Positions 28,673 through 40,250 of a DNA stretch of 64,000 nucleotides are shown here, piece by piece. The notes below the pieces were generated by a model. That model ran no database searches and was not told the DNA's origin. It worked only from the letters and a program-made list of their open reading frames with translations. Within the stretch, counting starts at the first letter, position 1. Every line of letters starts with the position of its first letter. The position numbers and the translations under genes are program-made. Location of the stretch: contig OW240924.1 in the NCBI GenBank assembly GCA_933207985.1, positions 70,054,742 through 70,118,741 of the forward strand, given 5' to 3'. The DNA comes from Pelobates cultripes. Taxonomy: Eukaryota; Chordata; Amphibia; Anura; Pelobatidae.

Positions 28673-29180
28673 TTAAAGGACCACTCTAGGCACCCAGACC
28701 ACTTCAGCTTAATGAAGTGGTCTGGGTGCCTGGTCTAGCTAGGGTTAACCCATTTTTTTTTTATAAACATAGCAGTTTCAGAGAAACTGCTATGTTTATA
28801 TTAGGGTTAATCCAGCCTTTAAAGCCTCTAGTGGCTGTCTCATTGACAGCCGCTAGAGGCGTTTGCATGCTTCTCACTGTGAAAATCACAGTGAGAAGAC
28901 ACCAGCGTCCATAGGAAAGCATTATGAATGCTTTCCTATGAGACTGGCTGAATGCGCGAGCAGCTCCTGCCGCACATGCGCATTCAGCCGAAGAGGAGGC
29001 GGAGAGGCGGAGAGGCGGAGGAGAGCTCTCCGCCCGGCGCTGGAGAAAGGTAAGTGTTTAACCCCTTCCTCTCCACAGAACCCCGCGGGAGGGGGTCCCT
29101 GAGGGTGGGGGCACCCTCAGGGCACTATAGTGCCAGGAAAACAAGTATGGCACTTTCCTGGCACTATAGTGGTCTTTTAA
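28673..29180. mobile_element. T2/Kolobok-like MITE, 508 bp
   Basis: The left edge is TTAAAGGACCACTCTAGGCAC and the right edge is ...CACTATAGTGGTCTTTTAA; both carry TTAA. Internal foldbacks include 'agaccacttcagctt' with 'aagtggtct' (28697-28730), a 'cagtttcagagaaactg' palindrome (28771-28787) and 'tcactgtgaaaatcacagtga' (about 28875-28895). A short GGCGGAGA tandem lies at 29000-29030. It shares its left end with the element at 8176. The right-hand TTAA is also the left TTAA of the next element. Confidence 0.82.
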
Positions 29181-29569
29181 AGAGAGACACTGCAGTCACC
29201 AGAACAACTACAGCTTAATGTAGTGGTTCTGGGGTCTATAGCATGTGTGCAGCTTTGGAGTTCAGCGTCTCCAGGCTTTGCATGGAGGCGCTGAATGTTC
29301 CATATAGACACGCATTGAATCTGCACAGATTTTGAGTGGTGCAACGTGGCATTTTGCCGCGCATGCACAGTAGACTCCCAATGCTTTCCTATGGGAAAGC
29401 ATCAAATTGGCTGTTTGATAAGGCGAGGCAGCTGCTGTGAGATCGGCGTGGCATGGTAAAAACACCTTTTCACTGCTCTGACAGGTGGGCTGGGGAACTA
29501 AATAGTAGGTTTAAAACTATAGTGTCAGGAATACATGATTGTGTACATGACACTATTTTATTCCTTTAA
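29177..29569. mobile_element. T2/Kolobok-like MITE abutting the previous one, 393 bp
   Basis: It starts TTAAAGAGAGACACTGCAGTCACC and ends ...CACTATTTTATTCCTTTAA. The left region ('gaacaactacagcttaatgtag') matches the subfamily of the element at 10599. It shares TTAA 29177-29180 with its neighbour, so one element probably inserted into the target site at the end of the other. Confidence 0.75.
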
Positions 29570-29833
29570 TGTTTAGTAAAATACGGGTATTTGTGAGTTC
29601 ACTGGTATCATAAGGTAACCACTCTTCCCACAAGAGTCATTGCTATTTCACCTTTGAAAAATACAACCTCTTACATGGTTCTTCACTAAGGTGTGAAATA
29701 TCACAAAGTGAATATCAAAATAAAGGCAAAAAGAGCCGAGTTGGAGCGTCATCTATGGTTTGAGTTTGGTGATTCTGGCCCTAAAAATCAACCTATGTTA
29801 TATTGGAGAAACCACAACACTAAGTGCCAAATT

Positions 29834-30150
29834 ATCATTAAAAGGGACATTTTATGCAATGCTTTCACCGCAGGGTTTAAATACTCTGCTTTTTCGATCA
29901 GATGGTCTCAAAGAGAAAATCTCGACAGGCACAGCACACTGTTTTGTTGCGCATGCACACTAGCCTCCCAATGGTTTCCTGAGGTAATCAATTTCAATGA
30001 TCTCAGCCAAGGAGGCATGCCAGAAGGACCGAGACCGGAGCTGCACGAGGAGACATTGGTAAATAAAAGTATTTTATTTTTACTTACTCCGTGCAGGCGA
30101 GGGCCAATCACCTAAACAGCCACAAAGGCACTTTTGCTTTAGGAATACTC
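29834..30150. mobile_element. diverged third T2-like MITE of the cluster
   Basis: It begins near 'attaaaagggacattttatgc'. It shares 'gcgcatgcaca' and 'ctcccaatg.tttcct' phrases with the element at 29177. The right end is unclear. The open frames across it are incidental. Confidence 0.45.
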
Positions 30151-30176
30151 ATTTCTATTCCTAACATTACAGTGTT

Positions 30177-30178
<2 letters not shown>

Positions 30179-30219
<41 letters not shown>

Positions 30220-30222
30220 TTT
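30179..30222. repeat. (TA)n-T(n) microsatellite
   Basis: About fifteen TA units pass directly into a T-run. It has the same architecture as the one at 6906-6943. Confidence 0.92.
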
Positions 30223-30631
30223 TATCAACAGTCACAGGAAGTGTGTTTGTGTATGTATTGGTGTAAATACAAAAAAAAAAAAAAAACCCTGATTTTATTT
30301 CTCTAAATAATTCCAAATTTAACTATAGGTACCTGCACAAGGAATTTAATTTAGAAATTATGGCTATGTGTATTGCACAAACATTCCAGCATTAGTAGGG
30401 GTCTATTCGCTAAGTATGTAACCTGTGCTGACTTTACAACAGAATTGAGAAAATTAGACAAAAGTTAAAAACTATTTAAGTTAGACAGCATTTCAGTCCA
30501 ACCCAGATATAAACAAACACAATCTCGATGGGCTAAAACTAAAGTCCAAAATAGAAGTCAGGTTATTTCTAAACTAAATCTAAGCACATAATATGAGCAC
30601 TGAAGAACAATGCATGATATAACATTGCCTT

Positions 30632-30658
30632 TAATAATAATAATAATAATAATAATAA
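30632..30658. repeat. (AAT)n microsatellite
   Basis: Perfect AAT trinucleotide repeats over about 26 bases. Confidence 0.9.
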
Positions 30659-31724
30659 CTGAGGTAAGCTGCAACATGCATTTTCCTAGTTTTTTGGCCT
30701 ATGTTTGCAGGAATGCTACAGGGGCTGACAAAATAAAGCATGGAACTTGTTTTGCTATTTTGTAACACAGCTGAGGGAGTTAGCAGGTCGGCCTTCACTA
30801 ACTACCACAAGCCACCATACTAATGTGTGAGTCCATTGAAATACATGTGAAGCCTACTGCATTGAAATCGACCACCTAAATAATATCAAAAGGAGGACAG
30901 AGAAAGATTTAGAAGAAAAAAATATTACATTACAAAATGTCTCTACTCACATGTTTACATGGAGTGCTGTGGGTGGGGTTCTGGGCCTGGATATTGTCCT
31001 CTCATGTTGGAAACTTGCCCAGACACCCCCAAATCTGGGATTGAGATTATTGCAAAGTAACCGCACCCACCTAAACTGTGGGGGCTTGTGATACATTGTT
31101 ACCGCCCAGACATGTGACTGGAACATGCAGCAGGTAAGGACCCCACATTACTAAGGTTGGATGGGTGTACTGAGGCCTAAAAAGTGTTTAATGTGAAAAA
31201 AGGCAATTTTTTAGTAAATATGTTTTTGTGTAAATATTTTCAGCATAATTTGATCTGCTAAAGGAAAAGTATATTACTAGCTGTGCAGAACTGCTTTGCA
31301 AAGGGACAGGAAGATATAGATGTATGCTATGAAAAAATGATCATATCATAGAACTGCTAATTATAAAAAATAAAAAAAAATCCCAAACATTTATATTTGT
31401 CTACTTCTTGCTAACAAAGTGTGTACTGAGGTACTAATATGTTCAAAAACATTAAAAAAAATAAAAAAATAACCTTAACTATCAAATGTGCCCATGAGAC
31501 AGGGAGGGCAATTTGACCCAGCATTATTGTGTCTGGGTACACTGCAAACCTCTTGTGCCACAAGGCACTTTATGCAAATTAAATGTTCAGTAATTCCTGT
31601 GGCATGTGTAAAGTTTGCAAGGAATTGATAGAACCTCGTTATGGGTGTTTACTGGGATGAATAAAAATGTATGTCAGGAATAATTTGTAAAGGGATTCTG
31701 AAGAACACTCAGTCTAGCCAAAAG

Positions 31725-31850
31725 GTAGCTGCATATCTTCAACAGCCATGATGCTTCGCCAGCCTTTAAAATGGCAAAACATCAGGGCAGTTGGAGTTCT
31801 AAAACATCTGGGGATCTTTTGCCCAGCCCTACTCAACACTTCCAGGGTTA
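31725..31850. mobile_element. hAT-type MITE remnant
   Basis: 'catgatgcttcgccagcc' is followed by the near-inverted 'ggcaaaacatcagggcag' and 'ttctaaaacatctgggga'. This is the foldback layout of the hAT-type element at 32312. The ends are decayed. Confidence 0.5.
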
Positions 31851-32311
31851 TTTACTCCAGTGGGATTTGTCAGTGATTCAGGGTACAAGTTAGGACAAAA
31901 TACTCAAAGTGAATACATAGCTGAGTTTGAGAAATTTTACAGTTTAACTGTTCTAGCCTATAATGTGAAATTTACGTTTGCCTCTGTACGAGTCATGCAT
32001 GTTGGAGGCAAAACGTCAGGTGTTGTGAGTTGTGTTGTCAGTCTATGGCAAATAATGTATTCCCTGAGTGGTAATTCAGACTGTGCCCTGCTCCTAAACT
32101 CCTAACCTACAAATTATATTTTATGGTTAATTCTTGGATCCAGCTACATAATTGATCCATCAATATCTATAAATGTTCTATAGCCAGGAAAACACCCAGG
32201 CCCTGACAGATCGTACACAGCCCTGAGTTTAGCTACCAATTGGGTTATGGATTGTTGACTTGTACCCACAACCAGGAGAAACTCCCAAGTCACAAAATGA
32301 ATTCTCTAAAG

Positions 32312-32430
32312 CAAGGGTAGCCTACCTTCGATACTTCAGATGTTGTGGACTTCATCTCCCATAATGCTGGCAAAGCATCAGGGGAGATTTAGTCCAAAAC
32401 ATCCTGGGTGCAGAAGGTTGCCTACCCCTG
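32312..32430. mobile_element. hAT-type foldback MITE, about 119 bp
   Basis: The ends are inverted: 'caagggtagcctaccttcg' at the left and 'ggttgcctacccctg' at the right. The middle folds back ('ataatgctggcaaagcatc'). The phrase 'ttgtggacttcatctcccat' is typical of hAT-type MITEs in frogs and reptiles. No convincing 8-bp duplication remains. Confidence 0.75.
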
Positions 32431-32879
32431 CACTTATTTTTGCCTGTGATCCTAGCCCAGAGGCCCCTAGATATTTTTGACCTACAATTCCTATAATACC
32501 ATCTAAAATGTAGTCCAAAATCATCTACGTCCCCCTGTGAGTTCTGTTTGTCCCAGTTCTATACATGACACTATTCACGCTCCTATAGCGACAGCCAGTT
32601 AACTGGATACTTATTTTAGAAAATTGAAATGCCATGTATTGAGTGTTTGCATAGTGGGTAGAATTGAATGGGATTTTAGAATTTACAACAAACACACACT
32701 ATGTCGACTCTGTTTTCTAGGCTTTAGAAGCCAGGGCTGTGCATTAAGCACTGATCACTTTATTTTATCATTTCTTGGATCTGAGCCAGGCATGTCTGTT
32801 TTTAGATGTGGAATAGAAGACTCAGGGCAGCTTCAAACAGCCACAGGAGCAATCCCGTAAATCTAGGAGTGTGGAGACC

Positions 32880-33120
32880 AAGCATACATCTGAAAAACAT
32901 TGTGCATTAACAATACCCCCCCACCCCCTGAACTCTCACTCTGCATGAATAATTTACCCTCTTTTATGCTAATGGGATCATGAAAGTCTCCCTCTGCCTT
33001 TAATGCATCTATTCTCAGCTTTTAGTAACAGACCCCACCCGGGAAAAGTACATGAGCGTCCGCTGTACTAGAAGGAGTACCGCCAAGGGAGTATCGATGA
33101 CTGTGTGCAGGATAACCTGT
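32880..33120. promoter_or_regulatory. candidate conserved non-coding element (intron 7)
   Basis: Repeat-free sequence with clustered homeobox/POU-type motifs: 'gtgcattaacaat', 'tgcatgaataattt', 'tttatgctaatggga', 'ctttaatgcatct'. Strong contrast with the hAT MITEs and the G-run that flank it. Function is inferred. Confidence 0.4.
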
Positions 33121-33866
33121 GAGAACACACATCTTCACTGTGTTGGCATGTTCCTGACACAGTCTTTCAGTGAAGAAGATCACTAGGGGGGAGGGAGGGG
33201 GATAACAAGAAAAAATCAGGTATTGAAATAGATAATAAGAATCCTGTTGTCCTGATCAGGATCATGAATTGGACATAAATATGATGGTGCAGATACATGT
33301 CCAAAAGGATGGGAGCCATAATGATAAAAAGGGTCACTCAGGGCCGATATAGCATTTAGAATACTCTGAAATGCACAAAAATGATTAAAAGTGAGTTATT
33401 CAGTAAGCTCACAATTCGTGGAGCGGGTTTGGAAGAAAATTCTCTTTACTTTCAAATGTCTTTATTTAGGGTCTCTGAATTGACACCAGACACCCCCAGC
33501 GATGCCTTAAAATTTGTTCAACATGCTGAAAAAATGTTCAGGAATAATCCATGCTGTAGGTGATATAGGGGAGTAGCACACACATTATTGTTCAAACTAG
33601 TATAGAAATGTATTATTAAACAATAATGTACAGATAGAGAAATTATCAAACCCCCCTGACCTCACATCAGTGATGGTTTTTAAACAGGTTTAATGCCAGC
33701 ATTTCATTTTACAAGTGTGATGTAATCTCCATTCCATTAATTACAAAGAACAGTGTAATTTACATAGTACAAAGCTAAATGTTTTTCAAAAGTTTGGGCT
33801 AGGATACATGATTTTCCTGTGCAGGTGATATTCCTTCTTATTTAATACCACTGTATTCAAATATCA

Positions 33867-34280
33867 TTAAAGAGGCAATCCATGAACATTAGGTGCAATG
33901 CTATAGGGATACTGCACTGCCCAAATACAACATCACTGTTTAGTAGATATACCCCCAATGATAACATGCATGTATCTCAGTATGAATTGTTTTCATTGGG
34001 AGTATACTGTATCTAAAAACTGCTTTCAAAAGCTTCCAATCTCTTTAGGGGGACCCCTACATTGCTGGGAAATCTCTTGTATGCTGCCTTTGCAAGCCCT
34101 CCCCTTCTAACACCGCCCAGACTTTCTGTGGCTGTCCAATCACAGACTTCCCAATGCAGCTCAATGAGAAGTCTCTGCAAGGCAGGTGCTCTGGGCCAAT
34201 GCTGTCTCTTGAGTTTAGCTTCACTGAGCTAAACAACCAGGACGTAACAGGAAAGGTTGTCTGATTGACAACTGGAGGGG
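33867..34280 (-). repeat. dispersed repeat R1, copy 2, inverted relative to copy 1
   Basis: The reverse complement matches 19876-20260 over most of its length (shared 'ctcattgagctgcattggga', 'ggacagccaca' and 'gtttagctcagtg'). The TTAAAGAGG at 33867 forms one terminus. The terminus towards 34280 is eroded and is followed by a T-run at about 34311-34331. Confidence 0.75.
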
Positions 34281-34689
34281 TGTAACCAGGTTAATTTATA
34301 ATAGGGCCAATTTTTTTTTTTTTTTTTTTTTATAGAAATCTGCACTTTTTGTAAAATGAGAAAAAGAAGACACACTCTTTGCACATAAAGCCCATAAGCA
34401 AGCTTAAGTGTTTCAAGGGTCTGTAGTGTCTGTTTAAGTTGCAGTTAGTTGTAATTAACCCCCATTTTTGCAAGATAGGCATGGGACTGGCATTCAAAAG
34501 CATAAATACCATGCATACTGTTGCATAAACAGAAGAGTGTGGATGTGTATTGCTTTTTTTCCAAACTACGGTAATTCACATTTTTCTAGAAGCAAATGTT
34601 CTAAAAACTCAATATATTGTGGTTTTGGAAAGTTTGTTTCTCATTTACAGGAAATCCTAAAATGGTGCAAACCAAATCAAACAAGTCTC

Positions 34690-35230
34690 TTTTAATCCAG
34701 TTTCTATACAATTAATAGAATATCTAACACGATTCTTTAACTCTAAACATGGATTTCAGTGTATACCCTGACCTGACGTAAAGTGGAATTTGCATTGGCC
34801 ATTGTAATGTGGCGTTATCAGCTGGTAATTTTTCGGGTCAACAAGCGCATTCTTATAAAACTCGTTTGATTTTTTTTTTTTTCCTTCCTTTTTTTTCCCC
34901 ACACAAAACTGCTTCCCAAAAGAAAACAATTAAAGTTACCCCTTTCACTAGAAATATAATGTTTAAATCTCATGTTAGGCTGATTGCAGTCCCCTGCCAG
35001 GCCTGCATCCTTTGCATTCAGAGGAATTTAATAATCTCAAGTGATGAAAACGGATTGTGAAAGTGTTGCGCGCAGGAGCAAAGCTTTCTTGACCTGTGTC
35101 CAAGGATTTCAGAGCAAAAATCACTAGGCCAAAAACAGCTGTCTGACAAAGCAATGAAGCAGCGGGGAATGTGGCTGTTTCATTGTTTATATTTTGTTTA
35201 TGAGGCTACATTCAAGTTTAATTATACCTT
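34690..35230. promoter_or_regulatory. candidate conserved non-coding element (intron 7)
   Basis: Two balanced, repeat-free blocks (34730-34860 and 34930-35230) flank a short T/C-run. Motif-rich phrases include 'tttgcattggccattgtaatg', 'ctttgcattcagagg', 'aatttaataatctcaag' and 'cattgtttatattttgttta' (Fox-like). Open frames across it look accidental. Enhancer function is inferred. Confidence 0.4.
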
Positions 35231-35534
35231 TAAATTAAGGTCTAACAGGCGTCAAGAGAATTCCTCTTCCACAAAGAAAGAGAGAGGAGAGAGAATGGAG
35301 TCTGTGTTTCCACAACACATGGGTTTCCAAGTAACTTAACATATAGAATTGTAAAATGTTTCCCTTACGGCCCTTAGTTACTGTATACATTTTATAGTTT
35401 AATTCCTCATATAAGTGAAAACTTTGAAAGGTCAAGCTATAGGTTAACCCCTGTGTAGAGAAGAAAATAGAGTGTATAAATGTAAAAGGATCAAAACTGT
35501 CAGTCTAGTGCTTTTTTTTGCTTTTTTTTTTAAA

Positions 35535-35830
35535 TAGTCTGAGGAAGCCTCTGCACAGTGCACTAAAACCCTGAGCCTGTCCTGATAATCTAGATTTAGG
35601 AGAATCTCTGCATTGCGGGGGAATCCAGTGCTGCCTTAGTTTGTCCTGATAATCTAGATTTAAAAGAATCCCTACATTGTGGGAGAATCCAGCACTGTAT
35701 GAGCCTGTCCTGATAATCTAAATGTAGGAGATCCCCTACATTGCCAGGGAATCCAGGGCTGTCTGAGCCTGTCCTGATGATCGAGATTTAGGAAATCCTA
35801 TACAGTGCGAGCGGGTCTAATGATGCCCTC
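35535..35830. repeat. 64-bp minisatellite, about four copies
   Basis: 'gtcctgat' recurs at 35579, 35643, 35707 and 35771, an exact 64-base spacing. Each copy continues with 'aatctagatttagg'-like sequence and a 'gggaatccag'-like sequence. Copies are 75-85% alike by eye. Partial unit at the left edge. Confidence 0.9.
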
Positions 35831-35984
35831 ATGCTGTGCTAGTGACAGAAGAAAATTATCTAAGAGCAATACTATTCCTTCACAATACCATAGTAGCGGA
35901 TTTCACACGTGTTCAGTTATTTTTCTCTGAAATCTGTAATAAGTTTACACTTTATGGAAGAGCCCTCTCAGTCTACCAGATTTA

Positions 35985-36110
35985 GGGTTTATTCACTAAA
36001 TGGGCTAAAAGTCGCAAGATCTCTAATTGTGGTGAATTGCCAAAAGCATTGCAAATCTTAGGCCACAGCAGCCGGGTTTAAACCATTTATCGTACCCTGC
36101 AGATTTCTCT
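35985..36110. repeat. AT-rich dispersed repeat fragment
   Basis: 'gggtttattcactaaatgggc' followed by 'ggtgaattgccaaaag' matches the 'ttcactaaa' family of this window. A second likely fragment lies at 36735-36880 ('attcactgaactgcaaattt'). Confidence 0.5.
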
Positions 36111-36959
36111 TAAATTTGTAAGTCTCCTTTCAGTTCTCAGTTTACCCATGCCTTGGTGACAGTGGCTATGAATCTGCTCTTCGCTCACATAATATGATGG
36201 AACACATACAGAGAGACAGCTGTTTACATTTAGGTAATAGCGGTGGGTCCAGTGATGGAGGGGTGGCTTATATGTGATTCTTGCTAGCAGGAGAAGGCTC
36301 TGCAGTTTGTGTCCCAGCCTGTCTAGGAATTCAGTCTATGCCCAAATGGGGGCTTTTCCCACTGCTATGCATTAACTCCTTTCTTCCCTGAACTGGGACA
36401 CATTTACTGTTCATGTTCCAGTAGACACAAACATGTATGCTCCACATCAACACTCTTCGGCTACAGCGGGTTAAATGTATCCACAGCCCGGAAGCCACAG
36501 TGAACCTAAAGAGGTCACATCAGAGCATCATTTATGGGTCTGCATAATGCAAACTTATACATGAGATTCCATTAACATAACTCACAACGTGTTTCTAAAT
36601 CACATTTTACAATTGGCATCTAGCATTTTGATGTCTCCCTACATTGCAAATAGCTTCAGAAAGACACATTATTGTTCTAAGGACTAAGGCAGGCTTTAGG
36701 TGATATATAGAGAGGGAGAGCGAGATTGATTCTATGTTTATTCACGGTTAGGCTATTCACTGAACTGCAAATTTAGAAGAAATTTGAACATTTTAGACCA
36801 AAGTAGCTAAACAGGAAAATAAGTTGAAATTTTCTTTTATTCTGTGTCTTTTGCAACATTCAACTTTATCCAACTTTACCATTTTCCAGAATTCCCAGTT
36901 CCGAAAATGAGCCCTTGGGTTTCAAAGAATGGATGTCCCTCCTAAATATGGGTTTGTAT

Positions 36960-37190
36960 CAAGCGTTTAACCCTTAAAAGCACCCAATGCATGTGGGATG
37001 TTTTCTCTCAAACTTTCTTAAATCGTAAGGCAAAGGCCCTTTAATCTGCCACAGGGACATTCAGCGTGTTGCATAGACCTTTAATGGGTTATTACAAGGA
37101 AATTACCTAGGTGAAGACTTCTTGTCCATATGTAAAAATGTTTAATTAGAATTAAAATAACCAAAGCTGTTCCCTATCCTTCTTTGCAGT
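36960..37190. promoter_or_regulatory. candidate conserved non-coding element (intron 7)
   Basis: Repeat-free sequence with 'ccctttaatctgcc', 'acctttaatgggttatta' and 'gtttaattagaattaaaat'. It sits just beyond an AT-rich repeat fragment. Function is inferred from sequence character only. Confidence 0.35.
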
Positions 37191-38555
37191 TACAGTTTTA
37201 TACAAACACCCAGATGCAGGACTGTTCAGAGTACAAAAGGAAGCCAAGGATCAAGTACTGCGGTTTTACAACAGGTAAGTAAAGGGCAGCCGGGGTGGGT
37301 CTTATCTATTGTTACATGCTATACATATGATCTGGGTTTATCAGAAACTGAGAATTCATACAGGGCCGGCAAATATTTACCCAATCTTTGGAGCTGCTTT
37401 AACACTTCAGTTAAGTGAAGGGTTGGGAGGCAACTGCTGACATATACTGCAGAATATTTTCCAGAGGGGCAAAGCCTTAATTTGCATAGCACTGTTGTTT
37501 TTAGGAACAAATTTAAATCAAAGGAAGGACAACTTCCACACGGAAAGAGGGGCCAAGAGACCCTTTTTTAAACCCAGGGCCCTGGACACCCCATGAGCTC
37601 ATCTTGAATGTGTCCATAATTAAAATATTATTTTATTATAATCTACATATCCCTACTGTATGCCTCCATAAACTTGTAGTATCCGATTCAGTACCTCTAG
37701 CAAACAAGCACCGTTACAACAAACTAATCTAGTAACAGGGCGAATGAAGCACTCGCAGCACTGGTGTGTGAATAACTTGCTGGAATTTAAGTGAGAACCT
37801 TTTAGGCAGTTATGCAGAAAATATGTCTGAAGATGAAGAATGTTATTAGCCTCCCTACGAAATAACAACAGCCACAGCCCGGCCACAGAGTATTATTACA
37901 TAGTATTGTCAGTATACACAGTGCTGATTAAAATGAACAAGCAAATGCATGGACACCGATTGGCACAGATAAGGAGATACCATTACATTATTTGAGGTGG
38001 TTAGGTTTACTAGCATTCCAAGCTAAAACATAAGCAAGTGTTTCAGCTTAAGAATTCGATTTAAAAAAGAAAAAAGAAAGTTTTATATAGAAAATTTAAA
38101 ACGTAAATAAATTAACCCCTTCATGGCGAGACTATGGAATGTTTTATTCCACGTCATTCGTCATGTAGAAGTTAACAAAGATGTATTTTGTTGTTCAGCA
38201 AATGTTTTTTAACTATAACACAAGGTAAGCATTTCAGAAGCCATTTTTGCTGCTATGGCAACAAAAGCACACAGCCAATGAATACCACTTATTTGTATCA
38301 CATGATAACAAGCTACAATTAATGAGGCCTGACAAAAAAAGACCAGTAAACAATGTGACATGATTCATTTCAATAATTTCAAGCCAAGGTTTTGCTATTG
38401 AAAGGTTATACGAATTAGAATTCCAATACCATATTTCAGTTGTCCAGCTGTCAGAAGACTGCAATAAATACCTAGCAAGAAGCTGACAAAGGGTCTGTCT
38501 AGTATGGGCTGATGGGCATTGGAGTCCACCTGACTGCACATGGTTAATGGTGGTA

Positions 38556-38706
38556 GAGGTTAACACAGTGAAAGAGTTTAAGCATGCATGGGATAGGCAT
38601 AAGGCTATCCTAGACTTAAGATAAGGCCAAGGACTAATTAAAAGTATTTTGAAATATTGGGCACGGGCAGAGTCTTATCTGCTGTCACATTCTATGTTTC
38701 TATGTT
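38556..38706 (+). repeat. dispersed frog repeat ending 'ctatgtttctatg'
   Basis: Phrases 'ttaacacagtgaaagagttt', 'gcatgggataggcataaggc' and 'cttatctgctgtcacattc' followed by 'tatgtttctatg' match a dispersed repeat I recognise from anuran introns. Its transposon class is not evident from this fragment. Confidence 0.6.
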
Positions 38707-38989
38707 ATTACCACTATTGCATAAATGTCATTATTTGTGTCATATTCTGAAGAATTGATGGGACATTGGCTGGGACTGCACATATTGAAAATATATTATT
38801 ACTTCAAAACAGAAAGATCAGTAGAGGAAAAATAAATCAGATTAAGTTATGACACGTCCGATGTGATCCCTACCATTTTAAAAGGTAAAACCTTCTGACG
38901 AGATTCTAAGACGTTTGCTAAACGACCGAAAGATTCCATACAAGCTCCTGCAACACACACACACTTAACAGAGATTCCTGGGACTGCTC

Positions 38990-39330
38990 ACCATTCATGC
39001 TGCAAAGGCTGAGCTTGCCATAATGGAGTTAGAGGCATTCCACAAAGGTCCATCGCACATGCACAAACAGAGGCTTTGTGCAGTTTGTATCTCTTTAAAG
39101 TAAACTGCAGACCAAGTGCAAGGCTCAGCAACACCTCGTGCTGTTAGACTATGATGCTCATTATCCTCATCCCACCAAATCTAATTACATTTGCCCTGAT
39201 GATAATGGATTTATCTTTCTTGTAGCCCAAATTCAGGGGAGAAGGTTTTTTTTTTTTCTACAATTATTGGTGCTTATTGACATATCATGCAGGGCAACAG
39301 TCATTTCAATGCAACTGTAGAATATGTATT
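38990..39330. promoter_or_regulatory. candidate conserved non-coding element (intron 7)
   Basis: Repeat-free sequence with phrases such as 'ccataatggagttagaggc', 'ctaattacatttgccctgat' and 'gataatggatttatct'. It precedes a T-run at 39246-39256. Function is inferred. Confidence 0.35.
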
Positions 39331-39525
39331 TTTTTTTCATCGGCATCCACAATTTCCATCTTCCTTATCTAGAAAATTACATATGAACAAGATTCTGTGT
39401 GTAATGTGCTGAATGCATAGCAGAGATGATAACCTGAAGTCAACCAAAAAATAAGCCAGAATTTATTCACATAGAAAATATAATAATAAAATAGTAAATA
39501 AAATCCATTTATGTTTCATCTTCAC

Positions 39526-40250
39526 ATTGGGGGGGGGGGGAGAGCTCACGCTGGCAGGCATTATGTAGGATGCGATCGCATAATATGGTTCTTTACCCTC
39601 GATAAATGAGTACATCATTAAACAGAAACTGATGTCAAATATTCAGTGACAAAAAGAATACAATGTATGCATCACGCAATTAGGATCAAATGATGTCAAA
39701 CACAAATGGCATCTGCCTCGGGTTTAAATATGGTGATTCTGTTTACGAAAACAATACAAATAAAAAAGAAAGCAGACACAACAATCATACAACCAGGGTT
39801 ATGTTTTATGTTGTGAATTGCTGGGATGCAGCATGAATTTAAAGTTTTTGTCAAAATAGCACTAACTGAAACATAGCTAACTTGGGGAATATGTCTTGTT
39901 TTTGTCTATTAATGCCTAAAATGTTAAATTCTCTTTTGCGTTCCCAATAATTCACACTTTGTTGAATAACCCTGACAAACGCTTGTCTCCGACGCTTCAG
40001 GTGTAATTAATATTTGTCCGATATTTTTTTTATTTTATTTTTTAAACATTCACGATTCCAATAATTAAAATATACAGTCCAGTTTTAGAATTTGCCATAC
40101 TGCATGTGTCTCTTTATGATAAATTCCTAAAGGCGATGTAAATATTTCACAGCTGACTTCCAGATAGCTTGGAAATACCTCAGATGTATTGAAAGTGATG
40201 TGCTGGTAGGCATATTGGCTATTGTATTCAGTTTTTAAGAACCTCGGGAT
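39526..40250. promoter_or_regulatory. candidate conserved non-coding region (intron 7)
   Basis: A G-run (about 39530-39540) is followed by repeat-free AT-rich sequence with many homeobox-type motifs: 'gcgatcgcataata', 'tcacgcaattaggatcaaatg', 'ggtgtaattaatatttg' and 'tttatgataaattcc'. Function is inferred. Blocks around 39570-39740 and 40080-40210 look best. Confidence 0.35.
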
